A program made the translations under genes and the position numbers. The notes under the pieces were generated by a model that was not told the origin of the DNA, did no database searches, and was given only the letters and a program-made list of their open reading frames with translations. Positions 10,591 to 18,519 of a stretch of 29,013 nt of DNA are shown piece by piece. Within the stretch, counting starts at the first letter, position 1. Every line of letters starts with the position of its first letter. The DNA is taken from NCBI GenBank assembly GCA_000750105.3, contig JPHH03000120.1, positions 1 through 29,013 on the forward strand, given 5' to 3'. The DNA comes from Tolypocladium sp. Sup5 PDA-1. Taxonomy: Eukaryota; Ascomycota; Sordariomycetes; Hypocreales; Ophiocordycipitaceae.

Positions 10591-11013
10591 ATGGCTTCAG
10601 CTCGTACATGCCGGACTCTACACGTCGAAGTGGCCATAGCGCTAGGCGACCAGAACCAGAAATGGGAGCAATTCGTTTTTGCCATTAATGACAAATTGGA
10701 GCCGCCTGGCATCAGAACCAGCACCACCAGAGGTCGCCTGGAGGTTACTTGGGACAAAGCGTTGAGCTCGTCTTTCGCTATTGTCATGAGCCAGGTTTCC
10801 TCGGGAAGAATCCATACAGATCACATGGCATTCGACACATTCAGGGCATTGTACTCGGCATTGCTCTGCTGTGCCCACGCCATTGTCGTGGCCATCATTC
10901 ATCACGGGTGGTTCATGATCATGAGACGGCTGGTGGGCACCCGGCCAATCAGAGCAAAGCAACGGGGACAGGCGAGCCACAGGCTTGACTGGGATTATGA
11001 TCCGCCGCGTTGA
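10591..11013 (+). CDS. Hypothetical protein, 140 aa
   Basis: An ATG in a strong fungal context (ACCATGGCT) follows a CT-rich leader (10540-10588) and a TAAATA stretch near 10517, which looks like a genuine promoter and 5' leader. The product begins MASARTCRTLHVEVAIALG and contains a hydrophobic stretch (ALLCCAHAIVVAIIHHGWFMI, about residues 91-111). I recognise no family. Other possibilities are a first exon of a longer gene or a chance ORF, since the minus strand is also open across it. It sits about 460 bp upstream of nsdD on the same strand. Confidence 0.3.
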   Translation: MASARTCRTLHVEVAIALGDQNQKWEQFVFAINDKLEPPGIRTSTTRGRLEVTWDKALSSSFAIVMSQVSSGRIHTDHMAFDTFRALYSALLCCAHAIVVAIIHHGWFMIMRRLVGTRPIRAKQRGQASHRLDWDYDPPR

Positions 11014-11469
11014 GAGTGACCATCTTGATCTCGGTATTTCACCCGGCCTATGCCCTTCCAACGCCATACGAAAAATGTCCTCCTTTGTCTCTGGATTCCT
11101 CCATAACCGTATTAGTTTGGTATAGCACGTCATCCCTGTTTTCGACTCGGGTTCCGTTAGAGACTTCTCTACGCGTTACTCCAACCCGCTATCCTCTGCG
11201 CCGCCTGGCTTGTGTTCCCTTTCTCATATTAGCTTGCCCCTCCACGTTCACAGTGCTCACTCCTCTGTTGCTGCCATCTCTGATGACGATCAATACTAAC
11301 AACTACCTTCACGACCGTGTTATCAACTCCAGCAAGAACACCTTGGCTGGTGGTATCAGGAACAACTTATCATAGCCGCTGCCACCGTCCTCGATCCAAG
11401 CACCAACTACTCAGCTCAGCCGACCCTTCTCGTACCTGCATCACGTCTTGGATGCCAATACCAGCCAAA
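11014..11469 (+). promoter_or_regulatory. Probable nsdD promoter and 5' leader
   Basis: The 456 bp before the nsdD start is CT-rich and contains pyrimidine tracts at 11040-11290 of the sort found upstream of fungal starts. The nsdD frame stays open upstream to 11317, so a longer N terminus cannot be excluded. No upstream protein homology is seen. No discrete TATA box or operator could be assigned. Confidence 0.35.
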
Positions 11470-12710
11470 ATGACCTCTGCCGAGCCCTGGAGGTTGTCCA
11501 GCGACAACGAGCCGTCGAATCACCAGTTACTTCCATCCATCCATGAGATCATCTCAAGCACGAGTTCTAACAAATACCTTCCCCAAGTACAGCACGGCAT
11601 GCAAACTGGTTCCAGTATGCCATCACCCCGTGGACCCGCAGCTCATCAGCGCCCCGGCTCCGACAAGCACTCTTCCTCCCAGATTCTACATTCAGCTGCG
11701 TCGTTTCCCTCAAGACAAGAGATCCTGCCCGCCTTTGCGGACCCCCCTAGACAGCCTTTTAATAAACGGCCCAGTCTTCCTCTCGTGACTGGCCGACGGC
11801 CAATGGAGCCCACCAATTCCGACCATCCTACACAACACCGCATGCCCGAGTCGCAGCAGCCTTCAAGTTCCCATCCTCCAAGTGAAGTCTCCGCACATCC
11901 TCCGCCACCACCACTCTCGACTCTACCGTATCCGACTAGGCAGCTTCACGCGGCCCAGATTCCACTCCTTCACTACGCAATCGCTAGACGACACGTTGTT
12001 CACCATACATCTGGTCAATATGACCGGCGAGGAGAGCCAGTGCAGCCCGAAGAGGCAGAGTTCTTCAATCGAGGAAGTTATGACACTGCTTGGAATATGC
12101 CCCTCGAGCCATGGAATCAAGTCTCTCTCAGCAGGGTCAGTACTAATGTAAACTGCATTTCCTTCCGAGTTGCTGACATAACGCAGATTAGATGCTCGTC
12201 ACGGACTATTGTCAACTTCGCAGAAGCATATGGGAGAATAGCACGGGAACAGCACGGACCGCAGCATATATCTGAGCGATTACCTACGGAACGAGAGGTC
12301 ATCGAAATGCTTGCAAATGTCAACCTGATAAAGCGTTCGCTGGAGCAACAGAGAGATGCGTTACTGGCCCCCATTCAGACTGCGAGAGCCAGAACCGGGT
12401 CAAAAGTCAACGGATCACTGGAAGTGGGTCAGGGGGTCACTTTAAATAGAGACGGCATGAAGTCTCAGTACGCCATGACTGAAATCAAGAAGCGCCGAAG
12501 AGTAAGTTCTAACTGCCGCCCGCAGAAAGAGGAGCAAGCTCAAACGCCTCACAGCGAGCTGCCCATCCTCGACGATGCCACAGCTGCAACAGAACCGATA
12601 CCCCCGAATGGAGACGGGGTCCCGATGGTACCAGGACTCTCTGCAATGCTTGCGGACTACATTACGCAAAACTGGAAAGGAAACTTCAGCTGGAAGCAAA
12701 GTCATTGTAA
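11470..12710 (+). CDS. nsdD: GATA-type transcription factor NsdD
   Basis: NsdD activates sexual development and represses asexual sporulation in filamentous ascomycetes. Three exons are inferred: 11470-12135, 12187-12501 and 12555-12710, all phase 0, giving about 378 residues. The 53-bp second intron (GTAAGT to CACAG) must be removed to read the finger, which then follows EIKKRRR as RAAHPRRCHSCN, then PEWRRGPDG, then TLCNACGLHYAKLERK. This is a C-x2-C-x18-C-x2-C GATA zinc finger. Upstream, FAEAYGRIAREQHG, ERLPTEREV and NLIKRSLEQQRD form the conserved helical block of NsdD proteins. The N-terminal half is Pro/Ser/Gln-rich and begins MTSAEPWRLSSD with LPSIHEIIS. The chosen ATG has a good context (CAAAATGACC). 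The protein is shorter than the roughly 460 aa of Aspergillus NsdD and ends soon after the finger (EAKSL-stop). All zinc ligands are present. Confidence 0.87.
12136..12186 (+). other. 51-bp stop-free intron of nsdD
   Basis: Donor GTCAGT, branch-like GCTGAC and acceptor ACGCAG bound a segment of exactly 17 codons with no stop. Removing it joins VSLSR to IRCSSRTIVNFAEAY, restoring the conserved block. Because it is a multiple of three and open, retention would add 17 residues without truncating the protein. Confidence 0.65.
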
Positions 12711-12921
12711 GCAAAGCTAAAGGACAGTAAAACGAAGTGACTTCTAGAGATGAAGAAGACGCACTGGTATTGAGGCGTCTATTCTACCGGCGAAGCCGCA
12801 GCTGACACTGGACCCAATGGCCCAAATCACGTAGCCAAGCTTGCCGTCTTATGGCTTGAAGGGTAATGGTGCGCCACCTTCGCCTACTTCATCTCCTTAA
12901 CCGCCCACCTCGGAGCCTAAC

Positions 12922-13171
12922 TGCGGCCCCTCCAACCATACCCATCACTTTGACGCCAGCTTCCTGTATTTGTTTCGTATCACTCCACAGTGTAGAAAAT
13001 TTCGGAGCGTCCGGCGGGTCATCGTTCAGATGGATGTCGGAATTCTCGTTCACGTGAAACGAGCTGATGATTAGGTGCGTCATGGCGATTCGGTTTTTGA
13101 TGAGTGGAAGCATGGAAATAGCATTGCCATCCTCATCATGAGTCCGTTTGAAAGTAAATTACAAGTCCAGG
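12922..13171 (-). pseudogene. GH18 chitinase, N-terminal fragment
   Basis: Read on the minus strand, LPGLVIYFQT (about 13171-13147) is followed, one frame over, by HDEDGNAISMLPLIKNRIAMTHL, then HLNDDPPDAPKF and AGVKVMGMVGGAA. This matches the first barrel strands of fungal family 18 glycoside hydrolases (chitinase or endoglucosaminidase-like), where a short YYQT segment precedes SMLPLI and a VMGMLGGAA strand follows. Homology stops at about 12922, well before the DxxDxDxE catalytic motif, which is absent. A frameshift lies near 13146. It is an inactive fragment of about 80 residues. The following minus-strand sequence (RLRGGRLRR-stop) is unrelated. Confidence 0.7.
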
Positions 13172-13805
13172 AAGGCTGGGTGGCTTACGCTGGGAAACTC
13201 TAAGTGGGCATGCGAGACACATGGATGCTGTGTGAAGCAGAAGCAAGAGCCGTGGTAATTGCATAGTTGTGGCTCTTAGCGTCTGCAATGTTTGAGCGAT
13301 GTGGTAAGGTTTGGCTACCGCTCGATCATATGGAGTCCTCTATATATCGCTGCGCCCTATTGATGTTCCCTAGGTACTGCGGTATTGCTCCCCAGAAATT
13401 ATGGCCGCTATGTAACTTCGTTATGGTATCTTTTATGGTTATTGAAGCAAGCACCCTTTTACCATGCAGCATCAGCAAGGAAGCCTAAAAATACTTTAAC
13501 TTATCGCCTCTTAAACTCTGTATAACGACCCCTTTCTGAGACTCACGACTTAAGAAACCAGCTACATACGAGGAGGACGGGGGTTGGCAGTAACTGTGGA
13601 CGATGCGATTGCACTGTTTTCGCGTCGAGAAGGCAGCGAGTGTTGGGCAAGCATCGTTGGGAATGGCGGCCGGGATTGGGAGATCGGATGAGGAGTGACA
13701 GCGACGGCATGATGGATGAGCTCGGCAGACTCATCTATGTCAGAACAATTGCTGCTATCGACTCCGCTGGACGACGCTGAGTAGGGCATGGTCGAGGAGA
13801 CCTAA
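13172..13805. other. No recognised gene
   Basis: This AT-richer stretch contains TATATAT near 13340. A minus-strand open frame at 13789-13562 (MPYSASSSGVDSSNCSDIDES) is Ser-rich and unrecognised. A TAA at 13803-13805 lies in frame just before the CDC48-like segment, so that segment has no start here. Confidence 0.35.
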
Positions 13806-14168
13806 AACCTGGCAGAAGGGCTGCCTCTGCGCCATCCTCAGCTGTTCAAGTCCATCGGTATCAAGCCTCCTCGCGGTGTCTTGCTGTACGGTCCTCCCGG
13901 TAGCGGTAAGACGCTCATGGCCCGCGCGGTTGCCAACGAGACTGGCGCCTTCTTCTTCCTCATCAACGGTCCCGAGATCATGTCCAAGATGGCTGGCGAG
14001 TCCGAGTCCAACCTGCGCAAGGCCTTCGAGGAGGCCGAGAAGAACTCCCCGGCCATCATCTTCATTAACGAGATCGACTCCATCGCCCCCAAGCGAGACA
14101 AGACCAACGACGAGGTTGAGCGACGTGTCGTTTCGCAGCTCCTTGTGTTGGACTCGGAAGGGCGCTGA
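13806..14168 (+). pseudogene. CDC48: CDC48/p97 D1 AAA+ fragment
   Basis: CDC48 is the hexameric AAA+ ATPase that extracts ubiquitylated proteins. Only the centre of the D1 ATPase domain is present, starting at LPLRHPQLFKSIGIKPPRG. Walker A is GPPGSGKT at about 13890-13915 (usual form GPPGTGKT), and pore-loop and helix sequence through EIMSKMAGESESNLRKAFEE is nearly unchanged. Walker B reads IIFINEIDSIAPKRD, with Asn in place of the catalytic-site Asp of DEID. After RRVVSQLLVLDSEGR the frame ends in TGA, before the sensor and arginine-finger region. There is no upstream N domain, no D2 and no start codon (in-frame TAA at 13803). It is a recent, truncated copy of a core gene whose full version should lie elsewhere. 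Confidence 0.88.
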
Positions 14169-14553
14169 GCCTCTGGATTCGGCGTTCCGGCCCTTCCCGA
14201 AGCGAGCTGATAACCTCACTTTGACTTGTCACGTTTTTGTCGTAGAATGGCCATGACACCCAGGGAATAGCGATGGCATTATGTATCTCTGAAAGAATAT
14301 CTCTGAACGAACAAAAAGGCAAAGGCAAAGACGCCTCCTATACGATGGGCAAGGAAAACGAGGAAATGTATGATTGCATGTCTGAAGGTTGCTGTTGATC
14401 GAATGAACTAAATGGAAGACAACACCTTGTATGTACAACTGTCTACAAACAACGGAGCCCGACATCTCCTTTCAATTTTCTCATTCTGTGACCTGTCCCT
14501 AGGGCTGCAGCACGGCCCCAATAAAGCAGAGGACAGTAGTGATGTTCTCGCCC
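14169..14553. other. No recognised gene; 3' flank of the ice-binding gene
   Basis: It lies between the CDC48 fragment and the minus-strand stop of the ice-binding gene and should contain the latter's 3' UTR. A short plus-strand stretch at about 14165-14235 (PLDSAFRPFPKRADNLTL) faintly resembles the SIDPALRRFGRFDRE segment further along CDC48 D1, which would mean an internal deletion rather than a simple end. This is weak. Confidence 0.35.
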
Positions 14554-15556
14554 CTATATGGCACAGCGGTCGTCATAGAAACGGGACATTGCAATACAGC
14601 CGGCAATACAGAACGCATTGCCGACAATGTGATTGTTCGTGTCGTTGCAGTAGTAGAGGACCTGAAGAAGCTGGTTGGTCGTCAGAGGTGGAATCGGACC
14701 GGTTTGGTTCGCCGCGGTGGTCAACTCGGCATTATTATATCCTTTTATTCAGGAGTCAGACCCTAGTTCAGATGAAGTGAGATTAATCACAGGGACAGGG
14801 AAAATTACCCTGAGCAGCGACTAGACTATAGCCACATTTATACTGCTTATAGCTGCAGGTAGGAGTCGTTGTAGTGGGACAGGCAAGCCCAAGCCCGGCT
14901 TGAACGTCATTCGTATCCAAAGTCACAGCACCGTTACGGGCGTAAAGACCTCCATCGAAGCTCGAACCAGTGGTCGCGGTAATGGACGTGAGGGCCAGGA
15001 TATTGCCGACAAACGTAGTACCGGTTCCGATAGTAGCTGAACTCCCAACCTGCCAAAATACGTTGCAGGGCGAGCCGCCGTTGGTTAGGAGCACCGAAGC
15101 AGCGGATGCTGTGGTTAAAGTTGAGCCTATCTGGAAGACCCAGATATTGCTCGAGTCGCCTTGCCCATCTAGGACGAGAGGGCCAGTAAGCTGAGCACTG
15201 GATGAGAAGGAATAGACACCTGCGACGAGTGTCTTGCCACCCAAGTCTTGGCCGGTTAGGTCGGTGTTTGGCAGTAGCCCAGCCGCTGTATTATAGGCAG
15301 TCGTTATATCGGCCTGTGCTTGAAACGCTATTATATCTGCCACATGGATTGCTCCGTTCATAATTATTCCAGGGGGAAACCCCGTTATGGCTGTACCAGG
15401 AGCGACCCCAACGTTGCCATTAATTATCGAGGGACCGGTGTTAGTTACTGTCGTGCCACCAAGCACCGCGAAAGAGAAAGCCGTCCCAAGATTCACCTGG
15501 GCATTGATATTGCCAGCGAATGCAAGGGCCGATACGAGGAAGGGTAAACACAGCAT
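14554..15556 (-). CDS. Secreted ice-binding protein (DUF3494) with C-terminal Cys-rich module
   Basis: Exon 1 is 15556-14809 and exon 2 is 14741-14554, with a 67-bp intron between (donor GTAATT, branch TCTGAC, acceptor AAAAG). The joint gives LVAAQ-GYNNAEL in frame and a product of about 311 residues. Residues 1-20 form a signal peptide ending NINAQ. Residues 21-225 are a DUF3494 beta-solenoid: NLGTAFSFAVLGG, TNTGPSIINGNVGVAPG, TAYNTAAG, GVYSFSSSAQLTG, FQIGSTLTTASAASV, VFWQVGSSATIGTGTTFVG and ARNGAVTLDTN all match the family. Such proteins bind ice crystals or modify ice, though many occur in non-psychrophiles with unknown roles. After a TTTTPT linker comes a six-cysteine module (TCS, KCG, YYCND, GNAFC, AGC, DRC) ending at TAG 14556-14554. 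Without splicing the ORF would stop at 14783 and lose most of that module. It looks intact. Confidence 0.9.
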
Positions 15557-16582
15557 CGTGGCAAGGGTAGGGGTTCATGAACGAGTGCGGTGATGATGAA
15601 TGGCTGAGGAAAGATAGGGAGGCGGGACTAAAGAAGGGGAGGCGATGGGGATTGAGAAGGCATTCAAGTGGGTACTTGTAAGGGTCTTGCACACAGTATC
15701 TGTATACACAAGTTGAATCCTCCTCATGTTGACTCGATACCTTCGTGTACATACGGACTACTTGGTCAGGCATGTGGGTATAGCAGTATGTGAAACACTC
15801 TGTGGGAGGAGGCTGGTCGAATGAACGCTACTCTTGCGCATTCCTACCTAAACAACGGGATAGCGGCGTATTTCATAATAGAGTGGGCCGAGGGAATGTT
15901 GATGAGCGACCTGTTGCGTGACAGTTTGAACTCCCCACGTAGCAACAGTCTTCAATGAAGAGGCGACAAATCACATCGTGCCTGGCGAGTTTGTGGATGG
16001 GGGTCTGTCTTATTCAGGGGATCTTTCCTTAGACCCTTCTCCAACCCGTATCTTCCCAGTGGTAGGCTTTGTCGTGCGGTGTTAAGCAAATGGGTGTGTA
16101 GTGGGCGGCTATCTAGCCTTGTACTTTGTGTATTCAGAAAGGCGGCCAGCGTACGTCCTTTGCCCCGAAAGGGATATAGCCACGTAGCCTTACTAGATGC
16201 CGATCAATTTAGCATCCATCGCCCTCCCGTCCCACGGGCCGTGCCGCCCCATAGGCCTGGCCTCGGCCGCAACGGCGGGTGCGTTGGCAAGACGTCTCCC
16301 GCTATTGCCCTCACCGACATCTCGCCCTCGAGTTTCAACTACCGCCCATGCGATGCACCGCCCACCGACTCCCTCCCGCACCCTGGCACCAGGTTTTCGC
16401 GGTCGTTATGTAAATGAGACCTTCTGGCTTCGACTGAGGCATGTACCTTAGGTAAGGGAGAGAAATGTGCCCAAACTGACGCAACCGAGCGCGTTACCGC
16501 GCATTGCTTTCCCTCAAGCCCCGTGTAAATCGGCTGTGCCTCAGGGCCGTGTGCCAGCAACCTCGGCACAGAGCCCCAGCGA
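15557..16582. other. Intergenic region between divergent genes; nothing else seen
   Basis: About 1 kb separates the start of the ice-binding gene (-) from the start of the Zn2Cys6 regulator (+), so it should hold both promoters. Open frames here (15441-15773 minus, 16079-16417 plus) resemble no family. No clear TATA box or repeat was assigned. Confidence 0.4.
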
Positions 16583-18519
16583 ATGCACAGCGCGGAAGAA
16601 AAGCCAAAAGCAAGCAACATGAGGCATAACTGCCCCTCGTTGCCGTCTCTGCGGAGTCCCCAAGTTACCTCAGGCTATCCACAGAGTTCGCAAGTTCCTA
16701 TTCACCGGTCCTTTGCGCCAAGCCAGAGTCCTTCGAGTCCAATCTTGATTCCATCAGACTCTCTGGCATCTAACGGTGTGCTTGGTACGATGAACTCGCC
16801 TCCTTTCCTGGATCCGGCCTCGTTTCAAGAAACCTGGTATCATGACATCGTGCCAGCGCACGGGTATACTGATGCGGTACCTCGAGGTAGCCGAAGCAAT
16901 GATTCGCCTCCGGATCAGCAATCGAGCCCCAGTATCTTGCCACCGGTACTGGGAGGGCTGAAGCGCGGTCCATTCCAGGATGTCAATCTCCGCAGACAGA
17001 CGGCCCAAACTCGGGATATTGGTTCGTGTATTAGGTGCAGGATGCAACGGATACGTGTAAGTGCCATCAAAGCCACGTGGTAGGGGTTGATCCTTAAGCT
17101 CGTGGCGTGGAAATCGTATGCTAACGGATACTAATCTGAGACGTCCCAGTGCAAGAGCAATCCCGACGTTCCCAGTGGGCCATGTTTGACATGCAAACGA
17201 CTGGTTAGGCAGCCTTCAGCTCGTTTTCCGTGTCTGAGATACAAAATCTCCGACATCAAGCTCTATCACCCTGGCGAGGTTCCCGGCCACGAATGGACAC
17301 GCCGATGGAATAACAATACCGTGGATCCGATACAGAATTGGGCATCGACCGAGATCAAGGTCATCCACATATCCGAGGGCCTTTGCCACAAGTACATGGA
17401 GCTTCCAGTGCGAGAGTTTATTCCTCAGCAAGGTGGCAGCCTAGAGCAGACCTGGGACTGCCCATCTCGCTCCCATTATATGCCTTGGTGAATTTGGAAG
17501 ACGGAATAAAGGCGTACGGCAGCTATATCCCTGGCGTCATCGGGCATGCGCTCAAAAAGTGGTCGGGGCGACATGATGGGCTGCTGTACTTAACATACCG
17601 TCAGGCTTGCCAGTTATTCGGGGACCCGGCAACCCCAACAAAGTCGCTCGAGTTACTGGATTCCTTGTTCATGTTATGGATGTCCACTCGACTATCAACG
17701 ATGCCTGCCTACATTATCGGAAAAGAGACGCTTGGCATCGATCACTATCCGCCCAACTACACGCATCCCGATCAAAGTAGGATCCCGGTCCCGCCCGCTC
17801 TAAGCGCGCAATTAGAGTTTATCTTGATCCAGAACATTCAGAAGCGGCTCCGAAAGGACCTCTTAAACAGACTTCAGAAGATGATTTACAGAGGGAATAG
17901 GAATACTTGGCTGGTTACGTACCTCGTAACCTTCATCTTGCTGCATAATGCCGCCCTTCTCATGGCCCATGACGCCAGCGTTACTACACTACATAGAACA
18001 CAGGCAAGTCCTCCGTCCAAACCTTACTTCAACGACAACTACGCTCTATATTACTAGTTACTAACCGCCGCCTGCACAGCGGCCCTTTGCTCGTAAGGAA
18101 AGGGCCAAAGAGTATCATCTTGGTAAGAATAGCGCGCGTCCCTGGCACTTTCCTTCACTGTGGTTCCTCTTGGCTAATCCCATGCACAAAGGGGCGAATA
18201 TCCTCCTCGCACACTTCCACTATTACAGCAGGAGCTTTTCCCCGCTATCCAATGACTGCAAGGATCAAACGCTTCGCGAGCAGTTGGATTTGGATGATGG
18301 CAAAATTCAATTCATCAAGCAAAGTAGGGCGTTTGTGAAGCAATATGGTACGTCTGCACTCCGTACCTTGCACCTAGCACCGAGGTCCAAGAGCGGCCCT
18401 AACCTTGCTGTACAGAGAGCTGCTAGGAGAAGCTTCGGAAGCGTACCATCTGCGACAATGAGTACATTTTCATCAGCCAGTTATTCGAGGAAAATTGGCA
18501 ACCCCAGTCGCTCGAATAA
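16583..18519 (+). pseudogene. Zn2Cys6-type transcriptional regulator, frame-damaged
   Basis: Exon 1 (16583-17056) encodes a Ser/Pro-rich N terminus and the first zinc ligands, GSCIRCRMQRIR. A 93-bp intron (17057-17149; GTAAGT, GCTAAC, CCCAG) joins it to CKSNPDVPSGPCLTCKR and RFPCLRYKI, giving a fungal binuclear zinc cluster with a long last spacing. The family continues with EWTRRWNNN, DPIQNWAST and EIKVIHISEG. Near 17455-17470 the frame shifts: one frame ends in TGA at 17489 while the next carries LPLYALVNLEDG. Further exons follow: a GC-AG intron at 18004-18079, a 43-bp exon (RPFARKERAKEYHLG), an intron at 18123-18191, then ANILLAHFHYYSRSF and FVKQY. The last conserved block, EYIFISQLFEENWQP, ends at TAA 18517-18519 but is out of phase with the preceding exon. 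Two frame problems suggest a pseudogene or sequence errors. Confidence 0.78.
18004..18079 (+). other. GC-AG intron of the Zn2Cys6 regulator
   Basis: The donor reads CAG|GCAAGT, the classic context of a GC donor, with a TTACTAACC branch site and acceptor GCACAG. Splicing joins HRTQ to RPFARKERAKEYHLG in phase 0, restoring family sequence. Reading through instead meets a stop (TAG) at about 18055. Confidence 0.7.

Noticed and set aside
13755..14219. 154-codon minus-strand ORF
   Set aside because: Antisense to the CDC48 D1 fragment, which matches its family almost residue for residue on the plus strand.
14165..14235. Continuation of CDC48 D1 after a deletion
   Set aside because: The similarity of PLDSAFRPFPKRAD to the later D1 segment is too weak and needs an arbitrary frame change; noted only as a possibility in the flank.
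16193..16451. Short plus and minus ORFs upstream of the Zn2Cys6 gene
   Set aside because: Compositionally biased by local C-richness, overlapping on both strands, no recognisable motif.
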